Assembly: GCA_964576715.1 (NCBI GenBank)
Contig: CAZNWE010000008.1
Coordinates: forward strand, 7,884 to 71,883
DNA length: 64,000 nt
Source of the DNA: SLRI01 sp964576715
GTDB lineage: Bacteria; Pseudomonadota; Alphaproteobacteria; Geminicoccales; Geminicoccaceae
Direction of reading: 5' to 3'
Shown: one piece after another, positions 8,681 through 17,087 of the stretch
Position numbering within the stretch: the stretch's first letter is position 1
Layout: each line of letters starts with the position of its first letter
Program-made: the position numbers and the translations under genes
Notes under the pieces: generated by a model
What the model saw: only the letters and a program-made list of their open reading frames with translations
Databases searched by the model: none
What the model was told of the DNA's origin: nothing

Positions 8681-9387
8681 AACCGCTGCTCGAGCTCGCG
8701 GGCGTGTCGGCCGCGTATCTCAAGGCGGCAATTCTGTTCGACCTCGATCTGGTGGTCGGCGACGGCGAGGTGGTGGCGCTGGTCGGCCGCAACGGTGCTG
8801 GCAAGTCGACGACGATCAAGACCGTGATGGGGATCCAGGTCCGCAGGAGTGGCCAGATTCACTATGCCGGCCAGGAGATCGCCCATCTACCGACCCACCG
8901 CATCGCCCGGCTCGGGATCGGCTACGTTCCGGAGGAGCGCCGCGTGTTCGGCGACCTGACGATTCTCCAAAACCTTGAGGTCGGTCGCCAACCGCCACGG
9001 CAGGGAGCGCCGTCATGGACGCCGGAGGGGCTGTTCGAGGTGTTCCCCAATCTCAAGGAGCTGCGCCACCGGCGGGCCGGCCAGACCAGTGGCGGCGAGC
9101 AGCAGATGTTGGCGATCGCCAGGACGCTCATGGGCAACCCGAGGCTCGTGCTGCTCGATGAGCCCTCGGAGGGCCTGGCACCGGTGATCGTCGAGCAGAT
9201 GGCGGCTGCGGTCGAGAAGCTCAAGCGCGAAGGCCTTTCGGTCCTGCTGTCCGAGCAGAACCTGCGCTTTGCCGGTGCCGTTGCCGATCGCGCCTATGTG
9301 ATCGAATCCGGCCACGTGCGGTTCGCCGGACGAATGCAGCGACTGCTCGATGATCCGGCCCTCCGCCGTGCGCATCTGAGCGTCTGA
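8677..9387 (+). CDS. livF: ABC transporter ATP-binding protein, LivF type
   Basis: A 236-aa second ATPase of the importer, starting at GTG 8677 in a GTGA overlap with livG. Motifs in order: Walker A GRNGAGKSTT, the LivF hallmark GIGYVPEERRVFGDLTILQNL, signature TSGGEQQMLAIAR, Walker B LVLLDEPSEGL and H-loop (LSEQN in place of histidine, as is common in LivF). With the binding protein, fused permease and LivG it completes a five-domain importer in one run. Downstream the coding density collapses for about 670 bases. Confidence 0.92.
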   Translation: MKPLLELAGVSAAYLKAAILFDLDLVVGDGEVVALVGRNGAGKSTTIKTVMGIQVRRSGQIHYAGQEIAHLPTHRIARLGIGYVPEERRVFGDLTILQNLEVGRQPPRQGAPSWTPEGLFEVFPNLKELRHRRAGQTSGGEQQMLAIARTLMGNPRLVLLDEPSEGLAPVIVEQMAAAVEKLKREGLSVLLSEQNLRFAGAVADRAYVIESGHVRFAGRMQRLLDDPALRRAHLSV

Positions 9388-10058
9388 CGGACTTGCCGAT
9401 GAGCGGCCGCATGTCTCGATATCGTGTTGACCCTGGTTCGTTGCAGGCGGCGGAGCTGTCGGTGGGCACAGGTCTGATGCCGGCGAGAGTCTCGCGATGG
9501 CGTGCCGCGCGGTGCTCGGGCGGGCACAATCAACGCCATCTCGGCGATCCCTCGTGGTTGCTTTGTCAGCATGCAACGCGAGCCCTTCCAGTGGGCCTGG
9601 TCGGAGCGCCCGGGGCGGCATCGGTCGACGTGACAGCGCTCACTGACCGACGGCAGCTAGCGGCGATCGGGGCCATAAACTGGTTGTCGCCACGATCAGT
9701 CGTCGTGCCGACCACCCCGGCATGGAGCCGATGCACAACGCTGTCGTTGTCCCGAGATGCGTTCAGCGCATTCCCGGTCTGCCCGAGCCCCGAGTTCAGC
9801 CAGAACGTGCCGGCCTATGGTTTCGTTGCGACAGCGCGTTGGTCGGCCGGGAAGGGCCGAATCGGCCGCATTGGCTATCGGCAACGACGGCCCGCTGTTT
9901 GCATCGCGCCGTGGCCATGGTCGCCTCGGCTATGGTCTGGATCGTTCACGACGCCGGGGGCCGGACTGCGGAGAATGCGCTTCGTTTGCGTCGATCGAGC
10001 AGTCCTGGCGCACGCGTCCGACAGAGAGCATCGGCCCATCGGATGCTGCGCAAGGCGG
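9388..10058. other. Non-coding stretch, no supported gene
   Basis: I see no frame with recognisable protein character on either strand. Long open frames crossing it (for example 9393-11141 plus) have compositionally odd translations and run antisense to the transposase-like gene. A weak relative of the cluster element occurs at 9410 (CATGTCTC, GATATCG, then TGTTG, one base out of phase). It may be decayed DNA around an insertion. Confidence 0.5.
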
Positions 10059-10979
10059 TTAGGCGGTCGCTTGGCGCGCCTTGTACCAACAGCTGTGGAC
10101 CCAAAGATGCCTGGTGGCCGGGCCGCGAAACGCTGCCAGGAACTGGCGGAAGTCCGCGACGATTGCCAGGCAGCGCGCAGAACTTTCCACTCGTGGTCCG
10201 CGGTTGGAGGCGTGACCTTTTGCGGCTGGCAACTGCAAAGTCCTTGCCGTGATGCCGGGGTCATCAACTGGAGCGACGGCGGGCGACTCATCGGCGGGCT
10301 GGGGTATGCTCGATGGCGCGCGGTTGGGCGCGCCGGGGGCTACGGCCGGCAAAGGCAGCGCAATGCGGTGAGGGGTCATGGGGTCGGGCAGGGGTACCTG
10401 CAGCTGACGATAATCGATCCACCGGAGGCGATCCGGTGCTGGGTAAAGCGTCGGGGCGCGCTCGTGAGCGACCCATTCGCGGGACGCCTTGCGGGATTCT
10501 CGAAGAACGACGGTGGCCCTGGCCACGGATTGTGGGGCGTCGCCCGTGGTCGGGTTGTCCATGCTGTCCCAGATAGCCGCGATCAGGCGCCGCCAGCGCC
10601 AGACGGTCATGCGATCGAGCCCGAGCCTGGCGCCAAGACGGCGACAGGAATCGGGCACGCTGGCAAGCATGTCGATGGCCACTTGGCGCAGTTTGTCGAG
10701 CGAATGCACATGGGCAAGTGGTGTTCCGGTCGCCGCTGTGCAGGTACGCCGGCAAGTGCGGCAGTTGGCGCGGCGGAGCCCGCGCCGCGAATGCCCCCAG
10801 CTTCGCAGGGCACGACCGCCGCAATGCTTGCAGGTCGTCAGCCGCGTCTTCGAGAGCTCGAGCGCCGCGAGCCTGGCGAAGAACACCCTGTCGGGCACGA
10901 CCGCCTCGAGCAGCGTCGGCTCGTGGTCGGTCGTCAGCGCCGTCGCCGCGACCCGTCCAGCCATGATCAGGGTCGTCAT
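10059..10979 (-). mobile_element. IS1595-like zinc-ribbon transposase relative, catalytic domain apparently missing
   Basis: A 306-aa reading frame whose N-terminal third looks like IS1595/IS1-type transposases. A zinc ribbon, CKHCG...CRTCRRT, is followed by TGTPLAHVHSLDKL and an HTH, LGARLGLDRMTVWRWRRLI. The last 30 residues (FRQFLAAFRGPATRHLW...SCWYKAR) resemble the usual C-terminal end (HSRLKxWxRRFxGVATKYL). Between them, where the DDE nuclease should be, lies about 130 residues of proline/alanine-rich sequence with no DDE pattern visible. The start ATG 10979 has GAGGTG just upstream; the frame opens further to 11024. No terminal inverted repeats were found by eye. It may be a decayed transposase or a domesticated DNA-binding protein. 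Confidence 0.6.
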
Positions 10980-10996
10980 GTCACACCTCTCGTTGG
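10977..10996 (+). repeat. CATGTCAC-N7-GTTGG element, copy 5
   Basis: CATGTCAC, spacer ACCTCTC, GTTGG: perfect in both halves. It covers the start codon and Shine-Dalgarno region of the transposase-like gene (which reads the other strand) and lies about 140 bases before hyuA. Confidence 0.7.
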
Positions 10997-11137
10997 CGGT
11001 TCGATCATCGGACCATCGCAGCAAGAATTTGACGGGAGGTTGACAGCTCGCCTTCGGTCGATCGATCTCGAGGCCGAACTGTCGGTCGAACGGCGGAAGG
11101 GCTGCTCGCAGTTCGGCGCTATTGTCCGAGGTGTTGC

Positions 11138-13192
11138 GTGACCAGCCTCGGCATCGACGTTGGCGGCACCTTTACGGACCTCATGGTCGTGGACGCCGAC
11201 GGCCACATCCGCATCATCAAGACCCCGACGACGGTGAATAACCAAGCCGACGGCGTCATGCAGGCGATCGTCGCCTCGGGTATCCCACTTTCGGCAGTCA
11301 CATCACTGGTGCACGGGACGACGACCACCACCAACGCTTTTCTCGAGCGCAAGGTGGCGAAGGTCGGGCTGATCACCACCAGGGGGTTCAGGGACGTTCT
11401 CGAGCTCGGTCGGCGCACGCGACCCGCCCCCTACGGCATGACCGGGACGTTCGAGCCGCTGATCGAGCGGCCCTTTCGATTGACGGTGGGCGAGCGCATA
11501 AGCGCTGAGGGCGAGGTCCTGGAGGCGCTCGACCCGTCCGAGGTGGTCGCTTGTGCCCGATCGCTGTTGGCGTTCGGCGTCGAGGCCGTGGTCATCCATT
11601 TCTTGCATGCTTACGCCAACCCGGCACACGAACTGCAGGCCGAGGCTGCGGTCAGGAGTGTGTGGCCGAACCGCTACGTGACCACCGGCCACAAGATCCT
11701 TTCCGAGTACCGCGAATACGAGCGCGGCTGCACGGCATCGGTCAACGCCGCCGTCCAGCCCGTCCTCGACCGGTATGTCACCAGCCTCGGTGGTCGACTG
11801 CGCGGCGCGGGCTATCGCCATGCATTGCTCGTCGTCCAGGGCAATGGCGGCACGCTGCCGGCGGAGCTGGTAATCGACGACGCGGTCAAGACGCTGATGT
11901 CGGGACCGGCCGCCGGGGTCATCGCCGCTGCCTGGACGGCGCGCCATGCCGGCTTTCGCGACGTGATCACCTACGACATGGGCGGCACCAGCTCCGACGT
12001 GGCGCTCGTCCTCGACGGCGTGCCCAGCGTCAGCAACGAACTCGAGCTCGACTACGCCATGCCGGTTCATGTGCCAATGGTCGACGTCAACACGCTCGGG
12101 GCCGGTGGCGGCTCGATCGCCCGCATCGACGAGGCGGGGCTGTTGCAGGTCGGCCCGCAGAGTGCTGGCGCCGATCCAGGCCCGATCGCCTATGGCCGCG
12201 GCGGCTGCAGTCCCACCATCACCGACGCCAATCTGGTCCTCGGTCGACTTCCCGCGGACCGCCTCACGGCAGTGGACGAGCCGGTTTCGCGAGCGGGAAT
12301 CGAAGCGATCATGCTGCGGGCGATCGGGGTGCCCCTCGGTCTCGACGCGATCGAGGCAGCCGCCGCGATCGTCCGCGTCGCGAACGACCGGATGGCAAGC
12401 GCCATCCGCCTGACATCAGTTGCTCGCGGCCACGATCCGCGCGACTTCGTGCTCTTCGCTTTCGGTGGCGCCGGGCCGCTGCATGCGGCGGCCTTGGCCC
12501 GCGAACTCGGCATTCCCAAGGTGCTCGTGCCACCCCGGCCCGGCGTTACCAACGCACTCGGCTGCCTGGTGGCCGACGCCCGCCACGATTTCGTTCGCAC
12601 CTTGAACCGGCCGGTCGCGACCCTCGACATGGCCGAGTTGCGTGCCGTGGCACTAACGCAGCGAGCCAGCGGCCAGGCGGCGTTGCAGCGCGAGACGACG
12701 CCGATCGTCGGCGAAACGCTGCTGCTGGCGGCGGACATGCAGTTTCGCGGGCAGACGCATTTGATCCGTGTCGACCTGCCCGCCGCCCCACTGATCGCCG
12801 GCGAGATGAGCCTGAATGACCTGCACGAGCGGTTTGCCGAGGCGTATTTCAGGCGCTTTGCGGTGCGTCTGCCGGAGGTCGGCGCCATGCTGGTCAACCT
12901 GGTCACAACCTTGATCGGCCACCGCCCGGCACTCGACCCGCACGCCCTGATCGGCGACGACGATCGCGCGGTCAGCTTGGCGGACGCCCGAATCGCGGAA
13001 CGGTCCGTCTGGTTCACCGGCTCCACCCACGCCACGCCGGTCTATAACCGTTCCCGGCTGCCGCTCGGCGCACGATTCTCAGGGCCGGCGGTATTACAGC
13101 AGGTCGATGCCACGACCGTCATCGAGCCTGGCGACACGGTCGAGGTCGATCGGCTCGGCAACCTGATCATCAGCGTCGTAGAGGCTGGCTAG
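11138..13192 (+). CDS. hyuA: Hydantoinase/oxoprolinase subunit A (HyuA family)
   Basis: A 684-aa protein of the HyuA/5-oxoprolinase N-terminal family, which with HyuB opens cyclic amides (hydantoins, 5-oxoproline, caprolactam and similar rings) at the cost of ATP. The N-terminal phosphate-binding motif GIDVGGTFTDLMV, the mid-domain GPAAGVIAAAW and TYDMGGTSSDVALV, and the PPRPGVTNALGC segment are all present. Start GTG 11138 has GAGG six bases upstream. It is separated from hyuB by 329 bases carrying two copies of the cluster element, unusual because hyuAB normally abut. Context suggests hydrolysis of the cyclic intermediate made by the upstream oxidation and reduction genes. Confidence 0.9.
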   Translation: MTSLGIDVGGTFTDLMVVDADGHIRIIKTPTTVNNQADGVMQAIVASGIPLSAVTSLVHGTTTTTNAFLERKVAKVGLITTRGFRDVLELGRRTRPAPYGMTGTFEPLIERPFRLTVGERISAEGEVLEALDPSEVVACARSLLAFGVEAVVIHFLHAYANPAHELQAEAAVRSVWPNRYVTTGHKILSEYREYERGCTASVNAAVQPVLDRYVTSLGGRLRGAGYRHALLVVQGNGGTLPAELVIDDAVKTLMSGPAAGVIAAAWTARHAGFRDVITYDMGGTSSDVALVLDGVPSVSNELELDYAMPVHVPMVDVNTLGAGGGSIARIDEAGLLQVGPQSAGADPGPIAYGRGGCSPTITDANLVLGRLPADRLTAVDEPVSRAGIEAIMLRAIGVPLGLDAIEAAAAIVRVANDRMASAIRLTSVARGHDPRDFVLFAFGGAGPLHAAALARELGIPKVLVPPRPGVTNALGCLVADARHDFVRTLNRPVATLDMAELRAVALTQRASGQAALQRETTPIVGETLLLAADMQFRGQTHLIRVDLPAAPLIAGEMSLNDLHERFAEAYFRRFAVRLPEVGAMLVNLVTTLIGHRPALDPHALIGDDDRAVSLADARIAERSVWFTGSTHATPVYNRSRLPLGARFSGPAVLQQVDATTVIEPGDTVEVDRLGNLIISVVEAG

Positions 13193-13331
13193 ATGCCTGG
13201 TCGAGCACCGCAACGCCAAGGCCCGCAGCTCGTGGCCATCAACCGGCAAGTGCGCACAAATGCGTGGATCACGGGACGTGTCGTCGCGGTCGCAGCGGTT
13301 GGTCGGGACCATGGTGTCCCGGCTGCACCGG

Positions 13332-13351
13332 CATGTCACGGAACGCGTTGG
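13332..13351 (+). repeat. CATGTCAC-N7-GTTGG element, copy 6
   Basis: CATGTCAC, spacer GGAACGC, GTTGG: perfect in both halves, located between hyuA and hyuB. Confidence 0.7.
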
Positions 13352-13385
13352 CACTTCCCGCAGTGCGATCCGCGCGGGCTCTCGG

Positions 13386-13405
13386 CATGTCACATATGTC
13401 GTGGG
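13386..13405 (+). repeat. CATGTCAC-N7-GTTGG element, copy 7 (variant second half)
   Basis: CATGTCAC, spacer ATATGTC, GTGGG. Direct repeat of copy 6 with one mismatch in the second box. Confidence 0.55.
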
Positions 13406-13521
13406 CAGGATGCTGGCCGGCCGGTGGCCGCCCGCGGTGAGGCGGTTGGCTTTGCCCCGTTCGCGATGCGTTCGCCCGAGGCGGCGGCGGAGAGAATGAG
13501 GCAATCGCCTGGATTCGACCG

Positions 13522-15174
13522 ATGCCCCTCGACCCCATAACGCTCACCGTCATCCGCTCGGGCCTTGTTCAGGTTTGCAACGAGATGGACGTCGCCTTCA
13601 GCCGAGCCGCGTTCTCGCCGGTGATCGCCGAGGCCAACGACCGCTCGGACGGCATCTATGCGTTGGACGACGGTGCCTTGATCGCCCAGGGCGAACTCGG
13701 CTTGCCGATCTTTGTCGGCACCATGCAGGACAGCACCAAGGCGGTGATCGACAAGATCAGGGCCGGCGAGACCGCAGAACCCGAACCCGACGACGTCTAC
13801 ATTGTCAACGATCCCTATCTCGGCGGCACCCACCTCATGGATGTTCGCTTCATCAAGCCCTTTTTCTACAAGGGCGAGCACTGGTGCTGGCTCGCCAATA
13901 CCGGCCATTGGCCGGATATCGGCGGTGCCGTCCCCGGCGGGTTTTCGGCCAGTGCTACCGAGATCGAGCAGGAGGGCCTGCGCCTGCCACCGGTCAAGCT
14001 GTTCAAGCGGGGGCGAATGGATCCCGAGATCTACGCCATCGTGATGGCCAACATCCGGGTTGCCGATCAACGCATCGGGGACATCAAGGCCCAGGCCGCA
14101 GCCCTCGAGATCGGCGCCCGACGCCTCACCGCGCTGCTCGAGCGCTACGGCGAGGACACCGTGAAGGCGGCCATCGGCGAACTGCGCACCGCGGCCGCCA
14201 AGCAAATGCGGGCCAAGATCGAGGTGCTCCCCGACGGCTGCTACCAAGGCACCGCCTGGGTGGACAGCGACGGTGTGGTCGACGAGCCGCTCGCCATCCG
14301 CCTCACCGTCAGCAAAAGCGACGACACGCTGACCTTCGACCTCGGCGACAGCTCACCCGCCTGCCAGGGCCCGATGAACTCGGTCATCGCCACCACCCGC
14401 AGCGCCATCTACCTTGCCGTCAAGCACATCTGGCCCGAGGTGCCGATCAACGCCGGCATGTTCGAACCACTCACCATCATCGAGCCTCGCGGCACCTTCC
14501 TCTACGCCGACTACCCGCGGCCCGTCTCGGGTTGTGCTGCCGAGGTTTCGCAGCGCATCGCCGAGGCGGTTTTTGCGGCTCTCGTCCAGGCCATTCCCGA
14601 CCGCGTTACGGCTGCTCCCGCCGGCACCTCGGGCAATCTCGCCCTCGGCGGCTACGATCCGCGCAAGGGCCGAGCCTACGTCATGTACCACATCACCGGG
14701 GGCGGCTATGGCGGCAATGCCCGGACCGACGGTCTCAGCTACGGCTGTTCGACCATCGGCATCTCGAAATCGGCGCCGCTCGAGGTGATGGAGCAGCAAT
14801 ACCCCATCCTCTTTCAGGAATATGCGCTGCGCGAGGGTTCCGGCGGTGCCGGCGAGCATCGCGGCGGCATGGGTCTGCGCTACGCCATCACGTTGCGCCG
14901 CGGCAGCGCCAATGTCAGCTTCGTCATGGACCACGGCCGCTTCGGCCCGCAGGGCGCGCTAGGCGGCGAGGACGGGGCGCCGAACCGCATCGAGATCCGC
15001 TACCAGGACGGTCGCCGAGAGACCCCGCTGCACCTGTCCAAGGCGCAGAACATCCGCATCGAGGCAGGCGACACGATCCACATCGAGACGCCGGGCGGCG
15101 GCGGCTATGGCGATCCGAGCAGGCGCGACGCGGCTCTGGTCAGCCGCGACAAACGGCGTGGCTATCTCGGCTGA
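13522..15174 (+). CDS. hyuB: Hydantoinase/oxoprolinase subunit B (HyuB family)
   Basis: A 550-aa partner of HyuA. Family landmarks include PVIAEANDRSDGIYALDD, YIVNDPYLGGTHLMDV, the LANTGHWPDIGGAVPGG segment and the C-terminal IETPGGGGYGDPSRRD. The two subunits together form the ATP-dependent amide hydrolase; neither is known to work alone in the classical systems. The length is normal. The ATG at 13522 has only a weak ribosome site, and the gene is preceded by the repeat-bearing gap, so it may be separately controlled. It ends convergent with, and overlapping by 13 bases, the broken cupin gene on the minus strand. Confidence 0.9.
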   Translation: MPLDPITLTVIRSGLVQVCNEMDVAFSRAAFSPVIAEANDRSDGIYALDDGALIAQGELGLPIFVGTMQDSTKAVIDKIRAGETAEPEPDDVYIVNDPYLGGTHLMDVRFIKPFFYKGEHWCWLANTGHWPDIGGAVPGGFSASATEIEQEGLRLPPVKLFKRGRMDPEIYAIVMANIRVADQRIGDIKAQAAALEIGARRLTALLERYGEDTVKAAIGELRTAAAKQMRAKIEVLPDGCYQGTAWVDSDGVVDEPLAIRLTVSKSDDTLTFDLGDSSPACQGPMNSVIATTRSAIYLAVKHIWPEVPINAGMFEPLTIIEPRGTFLYADYPRPVSGCAAEVSQRIAEAVFAALVQAIPDRVTAAPAGTSGNLALGGYDPRKGRAYVMYHITGGGYGGNARTDGLSYGCSTIGISKSAPLEVMEQQYPILFQEYALREGSGGAGEHRGGMGLRYAITLRRGSANVSFVMDHGRFGPQGALGGEDGAPNRIEIRYQDGRRETPLHLSKAQNIRIEAGDTIHIETPGGGGYGDPSRRDAALVSRDKRRGYLG

Positions 15175-15677
15175 GCATCCTTCGCGAGATAGTCGGCCAC
15201 GTGCATGCGTGTCATGTCCTGTTCATCCACCGCGAAGAAGTCGCCCTTGATGAACACGAGCTTTCGACCGAGCCGCGGAAAGTGGCCGACATCCATGCCC
15301 GAGCGCTCGCCACCCATCAGATAGACGAGATCCCCGTCGAACGGATTGGTCAGGTGATGGGCGATGCCGGGGGCCGGAAAGCCCATGAAGTCGCCGGGCC
15401 CAACCTCGACCACCGCGTCGCCGATCTCGGCCCGGCCACGACCCGAGAGGATGCAGACGAACTCCTCGTCCCACTCGTGGCTGTATTAGACGAAGCTTTC
15501 CTTCCCGGGCGGCACCCTGGCCAGCGTGAGCACCGTTCTGCTCAGGCCGGCCAGCATCGAAAGCGGCTTCAAGAAGACATCCCAGTCGGGGTTCCACGGG
15601 TGCTGCATGTGCACCTCCGGCAGCTCGGCGATAGCACTCGCCTTGTGCAAGGGCTTGGGCGCGGGAAGCGCCTCCAT
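15162..15677 (-). pseudogene. Cupin-domain protein gene interrupted by an in-frame TAA
   Basis: Two pieces of one frame, 15677-15486 and 15485-15162, are separated only by a TAA codon at 15488-15486. Reading through gives about 171 residues: PPGKESFV, stop, YSHEWDEEFVCILSGRG...VEVGPGDFMGFPAPGIAHHLTNP. This is a single cupin barrel with the metal site H-x(3)-E (SHEWDEEF) and a later HH. The usual sequence at the break is V-Y-H-S-H; TAATAC here versus an expected TATCAC would explain the loss. The downstream part alone lacks the first strands. It may be a recent pseudogene, a sequencing error or, less likely, read-through. Its place next to hyuB suggests a role in the same pathway. Confidence 0.75.
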
Positions 15678-15807
15678 GTCTTATTCCTTCACGTGTGGCT
15701 GACTGCCCTGATGCCGCGCATGGCACTGCGCCGACAATCGCTTTTCGCCGATCCGGACGACGCAGCCGGTGCCGGCGTGACGGATGCCGGGATCGGCTGG
15801 CCGTCGA

Positions 15808-16401
15808 TCAGCTCGAGAAACCCCGCCGATCACAAAAGTCGTTCGCTTCGTCGCACGCGATCTCCATCCAGTCGTAGAACACGCGCGGGTCGCCCTCGAT
15901 CGCCAGGAGGATCCGATGCGCTGGCCGCAGCTGTGCCAAGGTCTGCTCGATTTGCGCAAAGAAGGACTCGCGGCCGCAGCTGGAGCTGGCACCCGGGATC
16001 ACCGAGCGGAGATCATCGAGGTCGACATAAAGGGTGTCGTCGGTAACCCGGACGGAGTGCAGCATCGACGCGGTCTCTACAGAGAACCAGGAATAATAGC
16101 CCGCCGCCCGCTCCGTTTCGGTCGGTCCCATCAACAGCTGCTCGAGAGCGGTGCGTGCCGGCTCGCCGGTCGCTCGAACCGCGCGGACGACCGGGGCCAC
16201 CATGCCGCAGGCGTCATCCGCCTCGCCGAGACCCTCGCGGTTGAAGAAGACGGTGACGGTCTCGACGGCGCCGCCGACCGGCATCACCTCGCGCCCCGCC
16301 TTTTCGATCGGGCCGGTGCCGGCGCAGCCGAGCAGCAGTGCCAAGACGATGAGCCAGCCCGAGTGCCGGACCACGGTCGGGCCCGTCCAGTCCAGGCTCA
16401 T
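15808..16401 (-). CDS. GerMN-domain lipoprotein
   Basis: A 197-aa protein with an N-terminal hydrophobic segment and lipobox (LALLLGC, cleavage before the Cys), so probably a lipid-anchored periplasmic protein. The rest fits the GerMN (sporulation/spore germination) domain: ETVTVFFNREG at the start, then LEQLLMGPTETERAAGYYSWF, LHSVRVTDDTLYVDL and FFAQIEQTLAQL. GerMN domains are found in cell-wall proteins well beyond spore formers. Its ATG overlaps the stop of the upstream amidase gene (ATGA, 16401-16398), so the two are co-translated and likely work together on peptidoglycan. Confidence 0.82.
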   Translation of the reverse strand: MSLDWTGPTVVRHSGWLIVLALLLGCAGTGPIEKAGREVMPVGGAVETVTVFFNREGLGEADDACGMVAPVVRAVRATGEPARTALEQLLMGPTETERAAGYYSWFSVETASMLHSVRVTDDTLYVDLDDLRSVIPGASSSCGRESFFAQIEQTLAQLRPAHRILLAIEGDPRVFYDWMEIACDEANDFCDRRGFSS

Positions 16402-17087
16402 CCGACGATCCGCATGATCGACCGCTCCGGGTCCCAGACGATCTCCGCATCCTCGTCGAGACGCTTATCGAGGAGCACGGTGTCACCCTGTACCACCTTG
16501 AGGTGGCGGCCTTCGGGCGCGCCGGCGCTGGCCTCGAGCATCGCCTGCGCCTTCAAGAGGACTAGCTCGGCAATGTCGGCCTCGGTGCCGCCACCGACCA
16601 CCGCCGCGCCCCGGTCGTTCGGGTTCGACGTCTTGTATTTGTGGCCGACGCTGAAGGCGATCAGCCCGCCGGACGGGAAGAACCGCTCGATGCTGTCGAC
16701 CAGCACTCTTGCCAGCCGCGTTTGGCCGTCATCGCTCCTGGCGATCTCGGCGTGCGCCGGGTTGCTGACGAAGAGTGGCTCGAGCAGGATCGCCGGCATC
16801 GAGGTATATTTGAGGTTGCCGTCGCCGCGTCCGTTGTAGCCGCCGACCTTGATTCCGTCGTCGCCGCCGATCGGCACGCTGAACTCGCGATGGGTGGCCT
16901 GCGAATACCATTGGCCCCAGTTGCGGCTGGTGATCGACGCGTTCGAGCCGGTGATCACCACGACGTACGCGGCATGCGGCGAGGCCGAGGCGTTGAAATG
17001 CTGCTCGACATAGGCCACCGCCCGATCGGCACTGGCCTGTCGCTGCCGCTGAATATAGTCGCCCTTGTAGAAGCGAACCTCATACAT
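16398..17087 (-). CDS. N-acetylmuramoyl-L-alanine amidase, permuted Amidase_3-like
   Basis: A 229-aa protein starting at ATG 17087 behind a clean GGAGGAAAG; the frame extends upstream to 18173 only as the antisense of the metallopeptidase gene. It has the pieces of zinc-dependent Amidase_3 but in a changed order: VEQHFNAS (H30) and MPAILLEPLFVSNP (E103) come first, FSVGHKYKTSNPNDRG (H149) and GGTEADIAEL (E169) come later. In the canonical fold the GH and E motifs come before the H-x-N and E motifs. No signal peptide is evident, which is odd for a wall hydrolase. It should cleave the amide between MurNAc and the stem peptide. The tail after residue 190 (HLKVVQGDTVLLDK) may be a small extra domain. 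Confidence 0.78.
   Translation of the reverse strand: MYEVRFYKGDYIQRQRQASADRAVAYVEQHFNASASPHAAYVVVITGSNASITSRNWGQWYSQATHREFSVPIGGDDGIKVGGYNGRGDGNLKYTSMPAILLEPLFVSNPAHAEIARSDDGQTRLARVLVDSIERFFPSGGLIAFSVGHKYKTSNPNDRGAAVVGGGTEADIAELVLLKAQAMLEASAGAPEGRHLKVVQGDTVLLDKRLDEDAEIVWDPERSIMRIVG

Larger units (their letters stand above)
13193..13521. other. hyuA-hyuB gap with two repeat elements
   Basis: A 329-base spacer between two genes that are usually adjacent. A 115-codon frame crosses it, but its translation looks like ordinary GC-rich noise. The only structure I see is two direct copies of the CATGTCAC element, 54 bases apart. Confidence 0.5.

Noticed and set aside
9393..11141. A 582-codon open frame on the plus strand
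   Set aside because: It covers a gene-free stretch and the antisense of the transposase-like gene, with no recognisable motif.
13575..16046. An 823-codon open frame on the plus strand
   Set aside because: It is another frame of hyuB and runs over the antisense of the cupin and GerMN genes; it has no family resemblance.
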